From positions 1-41,626 of the forward strand of contig NZ_SCMX01000063.1 in NCBI RefSeq assembly GCF_005503625.1: 41,626 nucleotides of DNA, read 5' to 3'. The position numbers and the translations under genes were made by a program. The notes under the pieces were generated by a model. The model made no database searches, was not told the DNA's origin, and worked only from the letters and a program-made list of their open reading frames with translations. This DNA comes from Cupriavidus sp. 2SB (GTDB taxonomy: Bacteria; Pseudomonadota; Gammaproteobacteria; Burkholderiales; Burkholderiaceae). Below are positions 1-8,941 of the stretch, piece by piece (the first letter of the stretch is position 1; every line of letters starts with the position of its first letter).

Positions 1-28
1 GGATCGGGGTCCTGTGCGGGGGAGTCGG

Positions 29-56
29 TTCTGGCGTTCATGCGGCGGATTATAAT
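29..56 (+). promoter_or_regulatory. Candidate sigma-70 promoter of hrpA (near-leaderless)
   Basis: A perfect -10 hexamer TATAAT lies at 51-56. A poor -35 (TTCTGG, 29-34) is 16 bp upstream. The expected transcription start is about 62-64, directly at the hrpA ATG at 65, so the message would have almost no 5' leader. No Shine-Dalgarno sequence is visible before the ATG, which fits. The -10 is strong and the -35 weak. Confidence 0.55.
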
Positions 57-64
57 CCCGGCCA

Positions 65-3000
65 ATGTCAGCACAACGCCCCGCCAAACAAGCCCCGGCC
101 CAGCCTGCCGCGGCCCCATCGAAATCGGCCAGCCAGCAGCCCGCTCCGCGTGACGCAGGCGGCGGCACGCGGCCGCCCCGTCTGCCGCAGAAGGCGCAGC
201 AGAAGCCGCAGCCGATTCAGGCCGCCAAGCCGCAGCAGCAGGCCCGGCCGCCCCGGTCTCAAAAACCAACAGACGGCGCGCCTCGCCCGCCTCGTCTTCC
301 GCGTGAGCCGCGTCCGCCACAGCCGGAGCGCTTGGCCAATCCGCTGCCTGAGATCACGTTCCCCGAGGCGCTGCCGGTTTCGGCCCGCCGCGACGAGATC
401 GCGCAGGCCATGCGCGACAACCAGGTGGTTATCGTGTCCGGCGAGACCGGCTCGGGCAAGACCACGCAGTTGCCGAAGATCGCGCTGTCGATCGGGCGCG
501 GGCCGGCGCGGGAAGGCAAGCCCGGCGGCGGGCTGATCGGCCACACGCAGCCCCGGCGGATCGCGGCCACGTCCACGGCCAAGCGAATCGCGCAGGAACT
601 GGGCACGCCGGTGGGCGAGCACGTGGGTTACCAGGTGCGGTTCAACGATGCGATGTCCGCAGGCGCCTCTGTCAAGCTGATGACCGACGGCATCTTGCTG
701 GCCGAGACGCAGAATGACCCGCTCCTGCGCGCCTATGACACGATCATCATCGACGAGGCGCACGAACGCAGCCTCAACATCGATTTCCTGATCGGCTACC
801 TGCGCCAGATCCTGCCCAAGCGGCCGGATCTCAAGGTCATCATCACGTCGGCGACGATCGATGCAAAGCGCTTTGCCGAGCATTTCGCGCGCAATGGCAA
901 GCCGGCGCCGGTGATCGAGGTCAGCGGACGGCTGTATCCCGTGGAAGTTCGCTACCGACCGATTCAGGAGGACAAGCCGGCCGACGCCCCGCCGAAGGGC
1001 GAGAAAGCACGCGAGCGCGACCTGTTCGATGGCATCGTCGACGCCGTGGACGAACTTTGCCGCCTGGGCCCGGGCGACGTACTGGTCTTCCTGCCTGGCG
1101 AGCGCGAAATCCGCGAGGCGGCCGAGGCGCTACGCAAGCACCATCCGCCGCATACGGAGATCCTGCCGCTGTTCGCGCGCTTGTCCGTGCAGGATCAGGA
1201 GCGCGTGTTCCGGCCATCCAACGCGCGCCGCATCGTGCTGGCCACCAACGTGGCGGAAACTTCGCTGACCGTGCCGGGCATCCGCTACGTCGTCGATACC
1301 GGGCTGGCGCGCGTGAAGCGGTATTCGTACCGCAACAAGGTCGAGCAACTCCAGGTCGAGTCGATTTCGCAAGCCGCCGCCAACCAGCGCGCGGGTCGTT
1401 GCGGCCGCGTGGCCGATGGCGTCTGTATCCGGCTCTACGAGGAAAGCGATTACCAGGGCCGTGCGCGCTTTACCGATCCGGAGATCCTGCGCTCGTCGCT
1501 GGCTGCCGTGATCCTGCGTATGAAGGCGCTGCGGCTCACCGATATCGAGGCGTTCCCGTTCATCGAGCCGCCGCTGGGCCGCGCCGTGGCCGACGGCTAC
1601 CAGTTGCTGCAGGAACTGGGGGCGCTCGACGAATCGAATCAGCTCACGTCCACGGGCCGGCAAGTGGCCAAGTTGCCGCTGGACCCCCGCGTGGCCCGCA
1701 TGATTCTGGCCGCGCGCGATCACCAGTGTCTGCGCGAGGTGCTGATCATCGCCAGCGCGCTGTCGGTGCAGGACCCGCGCGACCGTCCGCCCGATGCGCA
1801 GGAAGCCGCCGATCAGGCCCATCGCAAGTTCATGGACGAAAAGTCCGAGTTCCTCGGTTGGGTCAAGTTGTGGAAGTGGTTCGAGGAGGCGGTGGCACAC
1901 AAGAAGACCAACCGCCAGTTGCAGGACCAGTGCCGCAGCAACTTCCTGTCGCACGTGCGGCTGCGCGAATGGCGCGATGTGCATTCGCAACTGCTGACCA
2001 CGGTGAGTGAGCAGGGCTGGCGGCTCAACGAGAGCGAGCCGACCTTCGAACAGGTGCACAAGGCGCTGCTGACGGGCCTGCTCGGCAACGTCGGACTGAA
2101 ACTCGACGAAGCCGACGGCAAGGGCCGCGAGTATCTGGGCGCGCGGGGGATCAAGTTCCACCTGTGGCCGGGTTCTCTGATCGCCCGCAAGGTGGGCCGC
2201 TGGATCATCGCCGCCGAACTGGTGGAGACCAGCCGCCTCTTTGCACGAACGCTGGCGCGCGTGGAACCCGAGTGGATTGAACAGGTGGGGCGCCACCTGC
2301 TCAACGTGAGCTGGAGCGAGCCGCACTGGGAAAAAAAGGCGGGACAGGTGGTGGCGATGGAGCGCGGCACGCTATATGGCCTGCCCGTGTACCAGCACCG
2401 GCGCGTGCATTTCGGGCCGATGAACCCGAAGGAAGCGCGCGAACTGTTTATCCGTGGTGCATTGGTGGAAGGCGAGTTCGATACGCGCCTGCCGTTCTTC
2501 GCCCATAACCAGCGTCTGGTGCGCGAGATCGAGAACCTGGAACACAAGTCGCGCCGGCAGGACGTGCTGGTAGACGACGCGCTGATCTATGCGTTCTACG
2601 ATGGTGCGATTCCCGCCGACATCCACAACCAGGTGTCGTTCGAGCAGTGGTATCAGGCCGAGGCCGCGAAGCTGCCCAAGGACCGCAAGCTGCTGTACCT
2701 GAACCGCGACGAGCTGATGCGGCACGAGGCGGCCGGTATCACGACGGACCTGTTCCCGAAGATCCTGCCCGTGGCGGGTATCGACATGGGTTTGACGTAC
2801 CACTTCGAGCCGGGCAGCCATCGTGATGGCGTGACGCTGACTGTGCCGCTCTACGCACTGAATCAGGTGCGGCCCGATCGCGCCGAATGGCTCGTGCCGG
2901 GCATGATCAAGGAGAAGGTGCACCTGCTGCTGAAATCGCTGCCGCAGAAACTGCGCCGTCACTGCGTGCCGCTGCCCGATTACGCAGCAGGTTTTGTCGA

Positions 3001-4132
3001 TCGCCAGCCGTTTGGTGAGGGCGACCTGATCGACGTGCTGATTGCCGATATCCGCGCCGAGACCGGCACCATGATCCGCCGCGCCGATTTCAAGCTCGAG
3101 ACGCTGCCAGTGCATCACACGATGAACTTCAAGGTCATCGACGAGCACGGCCGGCAACTCGACATGGGCCGCAACCTGGCCCAGTTGCGTGCCGAGTTCG
3201 GCGGACAGGCGCAGCAATCGTTCCAGAACATTGTCGCGCGCGATGTGCCGGCCGCGGAGGCGGGCCAGTACGAGAACCTGACCTCGTGGTCGTTCGGCGA
3301 ATTGCCGGAACTGCTGGAAATCCGCAAGGGCAACCAGACGCTGTTTGGCTATCCGGCGCTGGTGGATCGCACCGATCATTGCGACGTGGAAGTCTTCGAC
3401 GATCCGCAGGAAGCGGCGCGCATCCATCACGTGGGGCTGCGCCGGCTGTTTGCGCTGCAACTGCGCGAGCAGGTCAAGTTCATCGAGAAAAACATCCCCA
3501 ACTTGCAACAGATGGCGATGCAGTACATGACGCTGGGGTCGCAGGAGGAACTGCGCAACCAGATCGTGCTGATGGCGCTGGAACGCGCCTGTCTGCAACC
3601 GCCGCTGCCGCGTAACGAATCCGAATTCAACGCGCGCAAGGAAGAGGGGCGGGCACGACTCTCGCTGCTGGCGCAGGAAATTGCCCGACTCGTCGGCACG
3701 ATCCTGGCGGAGTACGCGGGTCTGCCACGCAAGCTGCTGCAGGCCAAGCCGCATGGTAGCGCCTATCAGGATCTGGAGGCGCAACTCGGTCGACTGATGA
3801 GCAAGTCATTCGTGGCCGATACGCCGTACAACCAGCTCGTCCACTTCCCGCGCTATCTCAAGGGTATGGCGATGCGCGTGGACAAGCTCAAGGGCGACCC
3901 GGGTCGCGACAGTCAGCGCACGCAGGAAATGTCGCCGCTGATCCAGCAATGGCAGCGCGCGGAGAAAATGCTGCGGTCGCAGGGCAGGGGCGCGGTGGTG
4001 GATGAGCGCATGGATGAGTTCCGCTGGATGCTGGAAGAACTGCGGATCGCACTGTTCGCGCAGGAACTGAGGACGCCGCAGCCCATGTCGGTGAAGCGGC
4101 TGCAGAAGGTTTGGGAGAGTATGCAGCGCTGA
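65..4132 (+). CDS. hrpA: ATP-dependent RNA helicase HrpA (DEAH box)
   Basis: 1355 aa, the usual size for long HrpA proteins. Residues 1-95 form a Pro/Ala/Gln/Arg-rich, probably disordered extension. The helicase core follows: Walker A GETGSGKT (about 126-133), Walker B/motif II DEAH (230-233), SAT (262-264) and motif VI QRAGRCGR. The helicase-associated (HA2) and OB-fold regions come next, then the long C-terminal DUF3418-type region typical of HrpA. DEAH helicases unwind RNA 3'-5' with NTP hydrolysis; in E. coli HrpA acts in fimbrial mRNA processing and in rescue of stalled ribosomes. The gene appears monocistronic, with 132 bp before the next gene. The start at 65 is favoured because the TATAAT at 51-56 leaves no room for an earlier one. 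Confidence 0.96.
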   Translation: MSAQRPAKQAPAQPAAAPSKSASQQPAPRDAGGGTRPPRLPQKAQQKPQPIQAAKPQQQARPPRSQKPTDGAPRPPRLPREPRPPQPERLANPLPEITFPEALPVSARRDEIAQAMRDNQVVIVSGETGSGKTTQLPKIALSIGRGPAREGKPGGGLIGHTQPRRIAATSTAKRIAQELGTPVGEHVGYQVRFNDAMSAGASVKLMTDGILLAETQNDPLLRAYDTIIIDEAHERSLNIDFLIGYLRQILPKRPDLKVIITSATIDAKRFAEHFARNGKPAPVIEVSGRLYPVEVRYRPIQEDKPADAPPKGEKARERDLFDGIVDAVDELCRLGPGDVLVFLPGEREIREAAEALRKHHPPHTEILPLFARLSVQDQERVFRPSNARRIVLATNVAETSLTVPGIRYVVDTGLARVKRYSYRNKVEQLQVESISQAAANQRAGRCGRVADGVCIRLYEESDYQGRARFTDPEILRSSLAAVILRMKALRLTDIEAFPFIEPPLGRAVADGYQLLQELGALDESNQLTSTGRQVAKLPLDPRVARMILAARDHQCLREVLIIASALSVQDPRDRPPDAQEAADQAHRKFMDEKSEFLGWVKLWKWFEEAVAHKKTNRQLQDQCRSNFLSHVRLREWRDVHSQLLTTVSEQGWRLNESEPTFEQVHKALLTGLLGNVGLKLDEADGKGREYLGARGIKFHLWPGSLIARKVGRWIIAAELVETSRLFARTLARVEPEWIEQVGRHLLNVSWSEPHWEKKAGQVVAMERGTLYGLPVYQHRRVHFGPMNPKEARELFIRGALVEGEFDTRLPFFAHNQRLVREIENLEHKSRRQDVLVDDALIYAFYDGAIPADIHNQVSFEQWYQAEAAKLPKDRKLLYLNRDELMRHEAAGITTDLFPKILPVAGIDMGLTYHFEPGSHRDGVTLTVPLYALNQVRPDRAEWLVPGMIKEKVHLLLKSLPQKLRRHCVPLPDYAAGFVDRQPFGEGDLIDVLIADIRAETGTMIRRADFKLETLPVHHTMNFKVIDEHGRQLDMGRNLAQLRAEFGGQAQQSFQNIVARDVPAAEAGQYENLTSWSFGELPELLEIRKGNQTLFGYPALVDRTDHCDVEVFDDPQEAARIHHVGLRRLFALQLREQVKFIEKNIPNLQQMAMQYMTLGSQEELRNQIVLMALERACLQPPLPRNESEFNARKEEGRARLSLLAQEIARLVGTILAEYAGLPRKLLQAKPHGSAYQDLEAQLGRLMSKSFVADTPYNQLVHFPRYLKGMAMRVDKLKGDPGRDSQRTQEMSPLIQQWQRAEKMLRSQGRGAVVDERMDEFRWMLEELRIALFAQELRTPQPMSVKRLQKVWESMQR

Positions 4133-4264
4133 AAACCCGGCGGAAGCTGTCGCCGCCTCACATGTATCCAAATGTAAGTAACCCTAAAGATTCCTCTCAG
4201 TTCGTCAGCGCATTCCATAGCCGAAACGTTAGAATGCCCGGTTCGTATCGAAATCCACTGTCTT

Positions 4265-5245
4265 ATGCTCGCGTTGCGTCGTGTCGTAGCTGTTTCGGTT
4301 GGCGCCCTGGCGCTGGCCTTGGTGTCCGCGCCGGCTCTCGCGGAAGTGGTCACCATCCTGAATTCAGGTGATGCTAGCGTCACCCTAATCGACAAGGATA
4401 CCCAGAAGGTCATCGAGACCTTTCCGGTTGGCAAGGAGCCGCACCACCTGATCGCCACGCCGGACGACAAGTCGCTGATCGTGGCGAATGCCGTGGGCAA
4501 CGATCTGGTGTTCTTGGATCCGGTGACCGGCAAGGTTCAGCAGCGCGTGCCGAATATCGACGATCCCTACCAGATCGGATTTTCCCCAGACAGCAAGTGG
4601 TTCATCGCCACCGGCAACCGCCTGGACCGCGTGGACGTGTACCGCTGGGATGGCCATCAGCTCAAGATCGCCAAGCAGTTCCCGTTGGCCAAAACGCCCA
4701 GTCACATCGCGTACACGGCAGACAGCAAGATCGCCTTCATCACGCTGCAGGATTCCAACCAGATTGCCGCCATCGACCTGAACACGCTGACGGTGATGTG
4801 GGTCATGGAAGCCGGTTCAGCACCCGCTGGCGTCTGGGTGACGCCGGATCAGAAATACCTGCTCGTGGGCATGACCGGCGCGGACTACGTGGCCGTCATT
4901 GACTGGCGCACGCGTACCGTGGTCAAGCAGATCCAGACTGGCAAGGGCGCGCACAATTTCCGCGCGGTGGGCGACAAGCGCCACCTGTTCCTGACCAACC
5001 GCGTGTCCGGCTCGATCAGCATCATCGACCAGCAGACGTTGTCCAAAGTGGGCGATATCACGGGTCTGCTGCCGGGGCCCGACGACATGGAGCTGACCGC
5101 GGACGGCAAGACGCTGTGGGTGACGTTCCGCTGGGCGCGCTCGGTGGGGTTGATCGACGTGGCCAGCCGCAAACTCGTGAAGACGATCCGTGTAGGTAAA
5201 TCGCCGCACGGCATCTATTTCAAGACGCGCGCTCCGCTGTATTGA
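4265..5245 (+). CDS. Secreted YVTN/NHL-type beta-propeller repeat protein
   Basis: 326 aa. The N-terminus is a classic Sec signal peptide with an Ala-rich core and probable cleavage after APALA (about residue 26), so the mature protein is periplasmic or secreted. The rest is repeated blades of about 40 residues with motifs such as VTILNSGDASVTLID, KSLIVANAVGNDLVFLD, KYLLVGMTGADYVAVID and KHLFLTNRVSGSISIID-like strands: the YVTN seven-bladed propeller pattern. Such propellers are binding or scaffold modules and no catalytic motif is seen. A -10-like TAGAAT lies at 4230-4235. The next gene starts 29 bp downstream, so it probably heads an operon with the deacetylase and hydroxylase. The substrate or partner is unknown. 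Confidence 0.85.
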   Translation: MLALRRVVAVSVGALALALVSAPALAEVVTILNSGDASVTLIDKDTQKVIETFPVGKEPHHLIATPDDKSLIVANAVGNDLVFLDPVTGKVQQRVPNIDDPYQIGFSPDSKWFIATGNRLDRVDVYRWDGHQLKIAKQFPLAKTPSHIAYTADSKIAFITLQDSNQIAAIDLNTLTVMWVMEAGSAPAGVWVTPDQKYLLVGMTGADYVAVIDWRTRTVVKQIQTGKGAHNFRAVGDKRHLFLTNRVSGSISIIDQQTLSKVGDITGLLPGPDDMELTADGKTLWVTFRWARSVGLIDVASRKLVKTIRVGKSPHGIYFKTRAPLY

Positions 5246-5274
5246 TGGGTTGACACGTTCTTGCTGAGGACATC

Positions 5275-6108
5275 ATGCGCAGCTTGATTTCGCGCATCGC
5301 CATGCTGGCTCTGGCATCTGCCAGCGCCGTGGCACTGGCAGCCGAGCCGGCGCGCCAGGCCGGCGCCTGCCGCGCCGGCACGCTCTACCTGACCTTCGAC
5401 ACCGGCAGCATGAGCCAGGCCGAACTGATTGCCCGGACGCTGCGCAAGCACCATATCCGGGCGACGTTCTTCCTGGCCAGCGAGCCGACCGTCAACAAGG
5501 ACAACTCGCTCGATTCCACCTGGGCTTCGTACTGGAAATCGCTGGCCGCCGATGGCCACGCGTTCGGCACGCATACCTTCGATCACGTCTACCTGCGCAG
5601 CGTCCGCGAAGGCAAGGTCACGATGCGCCCGCAGTTCGGCGCACAGGCGGGACGCGACACGGTCATGACCGAGGCGTCTTTCTGCGCCGAACTGCGCCGC
5701 AGCGCGCAGGCATTCCAGTCGATGACCGGGCAGCAGATGGTGCCGCTCTGGCGCGCGCCGGGTGGCCGTACCGCGCCGCAGACGCTGGCCTGGGCCGAGC
5801 AGTGTGGCTTCAAGCACGTAGGCTGGGCGCCGGCAGGCTTCTTGGGCGACGAGTTGTCGTCCGAGAAATTTCCGAATCAGGCATTGCTCGACAAGGCACT
5901 GCGCGATCTTCGCGACGGTGACATCACGATGGCCCACCTCGGCATCTGGTCGCGCAAGGACCCCTGGGCGCCAGCCGTGCTCGAGCCGCTGATTACCGGA
6001 CTCGAACAGAAGGGCTTCTGCTTCGCCACGTTGCGTGAGCATCCGCTATACCGGAACTGGATCGTGCAGCACGGGCCGGTTCAGGCCGGGGCGGGAGCGA
6101 AACAATAA
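5275..6108 (+). CDS. Secreted polysaccharide deacetylase (NodB/CE4 fold) with altered motif 1
   Basis: 277 aa with an N-terminal signal peptide (probable cleavage near LAA, residues 21-23), so periplasmic or exported. NodB-homology landmarks are visible: motif 1 TFDTG (D42, T43), motif 2 HTFDH (H100, H104), motif 3 RAPGG and motif 5 MAHLG (H221). CE4 enzymes remove N- or O-acetyl groups from chitooligosaccharides, peptidoglycan or exopolysaccharide using a divalent metal held by an Asp and two His. Motif 1 is normally TFDDG; here the second, metal-binding Asp is Thr, so activity or metal use may differ. GAGGA (5264-5268) is a good ribosome site before the ATG. Its stop overlaps the next ATG by one base, implying translational coupling. 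Confidence 0.88.
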   Translation: MRSLISRIAMLALASASAVALAAEPARQAGACRAGTLYLTFDTGSMSQAELIARTLRKHHIRATFFLASEPTVNKDNSLDSTWASYWKSLAADGHAFGTHTFDHVYLRSVREGKVTMRPQFGAQAGRDTVMTEASFCAELRRSAQAFQSMTGQQMVPLWRAPGGRTAPQTLAWAEQCGFKHVGWAPAGFLGDELSSEKFPNQALLDKALRDLRDGDITMAHLGIWSRKDPWAPAVLEPLITGLEQKGFCFATLREHPLYRNWIVQHGPVQAGAGAKQ

Positions 6109-7103
6109 TGTGGGATGCCTTTACCAACTGGGTAAGCCTTTGGGTCGGCCAGATCGAAGCCACGGTGTTTCAGGATGCCATTCTGCCGCTGGTCTACAAC
6201 CTCGGCTTCGGCGGTTACGCCGAGGATGCGTTCACAGGCACCGAATGGCTGCTGGTGGGTGTGGTGCAGATTGCCGTGATGTTCCTGATCCTCGGGCCGC
6301 TGGAAAAATTGCGCCCCGTGGAAGCCGTGACCGACCGCGCCGCGATCCGCACCGACATGCTCTACACGGTGATCCACCGGCTTGGACTGTTCCGGCTCGC
6401 CATGTTCTTCCTGCTGGCGCCGCTGATGGATGGCATCGAAGGCCATCTGCGCCTGCTCGGCTGGCAGCGTGTGAATGTGGAAGACTGGTGGCCCGCCGTG
6501 ACTGCCATCCCGCTCGTCAGCTTCTTCGTCTACCTGCTGCTCTTCGACCTGCTCGACTACTGGTATCACCGGTTGTCGCACACCTACCGCTGGTGGTGGA
6601 GCCTGCACGCGGTGCATCACAGCCAGCGCCAGATGACGCTGTGGAGCGATAACCGCAATCACCTGCTTGACGATATCTTGCGCGACGCCGTGTTCGCGAC
6701 CGTGGCACTGGCGGTGGGCGTGGAACCCTCGCAATACGTGCTGCTCGTGGCGCTGTCGCAGTTGCTGCAAAGTCTGCAGCACGCGAATCTGCGCGTGCAC
6801 TTCGGCTGGCTGGGCGAGCGGCTGATCGTATCGCCGCGATTCCATCGCACGCACCACGCCATGGGACTGGGCCACGAGCGGCAGGGTGCCGATGGCCGCG
6901 CCGTGCGACTCGGCGGCTGCAACTACGGTGTGATTTTCCCGTGGTGGGACATGCTGTTCCGCACCGCCGTCTTCACGGAAGCCTATTACCCCACGGGCAT
7001 CCGCGATCAGATGCCGCCCCCTGCTGGCAAAGGCCGCAGCTACGGCGCCGGTTTCCTGTCCCAGCAATGGCTGGGGATCAAGCGGCTGCTGCGGCTCGGG
7101 TGA
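6108..7103 (+). CDS. Sterol desaturase / fatty acid hydroxylase family membrane protein
   Basis: 331 aa and hydrophobic, with about four or five membrane segments in the first 230 residues. The di-iron histidine boxes of the fatty-acid-hydroxylase superfamily are present: HRLSH (H154, H158), HAVHH (H167, H170, H171) and HRTHH (H246, H249, H250). These enzymes use O2 and two irons to hydroxylate or desaturate lipids at the membrane. The ATG shares its A with the TAA of the deacetylase gene, so the two are probably co-translated. The lipid substrate cannot be told from sequence; in a bacterium it is more likely a fatty-acyl, ether-lipid or hopanoid-type substrate than a sterol. Confidence 0.88.
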   Translation: MWDAFTNWVSLWVGQIEATVFQDAILPLVYNLGFGGYAEDAFTGTEWLLVGVVQIAVMFLILGPLEKLRPVEAVTDRAAIRTDMLYTVIHRLGLFRLAMFFLLAPLMDGIEGHLRLLGWQRVNVEDWWPAVTAIPLVSFFVYLLLFDLLDYWYHRLSHTYRWWWSLHAVHHSQRQMTLWSDNRNHLLDDILRDAVFATVALAVGVEPSQYVLLVALSQLLQSLQHANLRVHFGWLGERLIVSPRFHRTHHAMGLGHERQGADGRAVRLGGCNYGVIFPWWDMLFRTAVFTEAYYPTGIRDQMPPPAGKGRSYGAGFLSQQWLGIKRLLRLG

Positions 7104-7169
7104 CATTTGGGAGGCGAAAGACGCACGGCGCTGTGCTAGGCTTTCAGGGCTTTCTCCACTCCTGATCGC

Positions 7170-8042
7170 ATGAACGATATCTTCCGCGCGTTTGGCCGCG
7201 CTCTTGTCAGCCAGATGCATCCGCGCATGCTGATGCTGACCGTCATTCCCTTTGTCCTGGCCACCGTCCTCTGGGGCGGCTTGATCTGGTGGGGCTGGGA
7301 GCCAATCATGGGCACGGCCCGCACGTTGCTCGAAGGCTCCGTCTTCACGAGCTGGATCTATTCGATGCTCGACTGGCTCGGTCTGCAGTCGCTGCGTACG
7401 GTGGTGGCGCCGCTATTCGTGCTGACGCTGGCCATTCCGCTGGTGATCGCCTCGATGCTTGTCTTTATCAGCCTGTTCTCGGTGCCCGCCGTATTAAAGC
7501 ACCTGGAGCGCAGCTATCCCGACCTGCACAAGGCGCGCGGAGGCAGCATCGCCGGCAGCGTGTTCCAGGCACTCGGCAACACCGTAGTGTTCCTGCTGCT
7601 GATCGTGATCACGCTGCCGCTGTGGCTGATCCCGCCGTTCTTCGCGCTGATTCCGCCCGTGCTCTGGGGTTGGCTGACCTACCGCGTGATGACCTACGAC
7701 GCACTGGCCGAACATGCCACGGCGGAGGAGCGCAAGACACTCATGAAGCGGCATCGCGTGCCGCTACTGACCATGGGCGTGGTGGTGGGCCTGCTGGGCT
7801 CGGCGCCCACCTTGCTGTGGGTCTGGTCGGCTGTCATCATCTTCCTGTTTCCGGTCGTACTGGCCGGCACGCTGTGGCTCTACGTGCTGATCTTTATCTT
7901 CTCGGCGTTGTGGTTCGGCCATTTCTGCCTGCGCGCGCTGACGGACCTGCGTGCCGAGCGTGCCGCCATCACGCCGCCGCCAGCGGGGCCGGACGTTATC
8001 GACCTGGCGCCGTCGGACGTGCGCCGCATCGAACAATCCTGA
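7170..8042 (+). CDS. EI24 domain (CysZ-like) integral membrane protein
   Basis: 290 aa with about six hydrophobic segments (roughly residues 22-45, 70-105, 135-175, 195-250) and a short cytoplasmic tail. The pattern of long amphipathic/hydrophobic helices, with a FALIPPVLWGWLTYRVM-type stretch and YDALAEHA, matches the EI24/DUF540 family that includes the sulfate transporter CysZ. CysZ imports sulfate for cysteine synthesis, but no cys genes are nearby, so the substrate is not assigned. The gene lies 66 bp after the hydroxylase and 12 bp before the molybdopterin-binding gene, so it is co-transcribed at least with the latter. No clear Shine-Dalgarno is seen. Confidence 0.82.
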   Translation: MNDIFRAFGRALVSQMHPRMLMLTVIPFVLATVLWGGLIWWGWEPIMGTARTLLEGSVFTSWIYSMLDWLGLQSLRTVVAPLFVLTLAIPLVIASMLVFISLFSVPAVLKHLERSYPDLHKARGGSIAGSVFQALGNTVVFLLLIVITLPLWLIPPFFALIPPVLWGWLTYRVMTYDALAEHATAEERKTLMKRHRVPLLTMGVVVGLLGSAPTLLWVWSAVIIFLFPVVLAGTLWLYVLIFIFSALWFGHFCLRALTDLRAERAAITPPPAGPDVIDLAPSDVRRIEQS

Positions 8043-8054
8043 AAGAGGGGCATC

Positions 8055-8855
8055 ATGGGTTTCGGTCTGATTGTCATTGGCGACGAGATTCTCTCTGGCC
8101 GTCGCGAAGACAAGCACATGCGCCGCGCCATCGAGTTGCTGGCCGCGCGCGGCCTGGCACTGGACTGGGCCGAATACATCGGCGACGAGCGCGATCGCAT
8201 CACGGCCACGCTGCGCCGCACGTTCGCGGGCTCGGACGTGGTGTTCTGCACGGGCGGCATTGGCGCCACGCCTGACGATCACACGCGCCAATGCGCGGCA
8301 GCAGCGCTGGGCGTGGAACTGGCTCTGCATCCTGATGCGCGCGAACAGATTGCGCTGCGCATCGCGGAGACGGCGGAAGGGGATCCGGTCAAGGCCGACC
8401 TGACCCGGCCCGAGAACCAGCATCGCTTCAAGATGGGCGAGTTTCCGGCGGGCGCCCGGATCATTCCGAACAGCTACAACCGTATTCCGGGTTTCTCTGT
8501 GGCCGATCACCATTTCATGCCTGGTTTCCCGGTCATGGCGTGGCCGATGATGGAATGGGTGCTCGATCACTACTACCCGTCGCTGTTCCATCGTGACGCG
8601 GAACAATCGCGCGCATTCTATGTGTTCGAGGCACCTGAATCGACGCTCACGCCGCTGATGGAGCAGGTGCAGGACACCTTCCCCGGCATCCGCGTGTTCA
8701 GCCTGCCGTCAGTCGGCGATGTCTCGCGCGGCGACCGCTTTGGACGACGCCATATCGATCTCGGCGTGAAGGGGCCGGCGGAGCTGGTGCCGGCGGCCTA
8801 TGCGATGTTGCTGGGTGGGGTGTCTGCGATGGGGTTCGAGATCGTCGAGCAGTAG
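8055..8855 (+). CDS. Molybdopterin-binding (MoaB/Mog, CinA N-domain-like) protein
   Basis: 266 aa. The MoCF-biosynthesis fold is shown by IGDEILSGRREDKH near the N-terminus and the phosphate-binding motif FCTGGIGATPDDHTRQ (about residues 58-73), the equivalent of TGGxGxTxDD in MogA/CinA. It has the length of the CinA N-terminal domain plus a short tail and lacks the C-terminal nicotinamide-nucleotide amidase domain, so the name 'competence/damage-inducible protein A' is only a family label. It may bind a molybdopterin- or nucleotide-like ligand. A good ribosome site (AGAGGGG) precedes the ATG. It ends in a convergent gap holding a palindromic repeat. Confidence 0.87.
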   Translation: MGFGLIVIGDEILSGRREDKHMRRAIELLAARGLALDWAEYIGDERDRITATLRRTFAGSDVVFCTGGIGATPDDHTRQCAAAALGVELALHPDAREQIALRIAETAEGDPVKADLTRPENQHRFKMGEFPAGARIIPNSYNRIPGFSVADHHFMPGFPVMAWPMMEWVLDHYYPSLFHRDAEQSRAFYVFEAPESTLTPLMEQVQDTFPGIRVFSLPSVGDVSRGDRFGRRHIDLGVKGPAELVPAAYAMLLGGVSAMGFEIVEQ

Positions 8856-8886
8856 TAAAGACTTCGACATTCCCCTAGGCTTGCTT

Positions 8887-8927
8887 CCCTCTCCCGCCCC
8901 TCTCCCACTTCGCGGGAGAGGGGAGAG
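8887..8927. repeat. REP-like palindromic element, copy 1 (convergent gap)
   Basis: Perfect 11-bp inverted arms CCCTCTCCCGC (8887-8897) and GCGGGAGAGGG (8912-8922); the right arm runs on to 8927. The 15-nt core GCGGGAGAGGGGAGA (8912-8926) recurs exactly at 14950-14964. It lies between the 3' ends of converging genes (stops at 8855 and 8942). There is no T-tract on either side, so it is not a classic intrinsic terminator. Confidence 0.7.
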
Positions 8928-8941
8928 CGGCCATTCAAACC

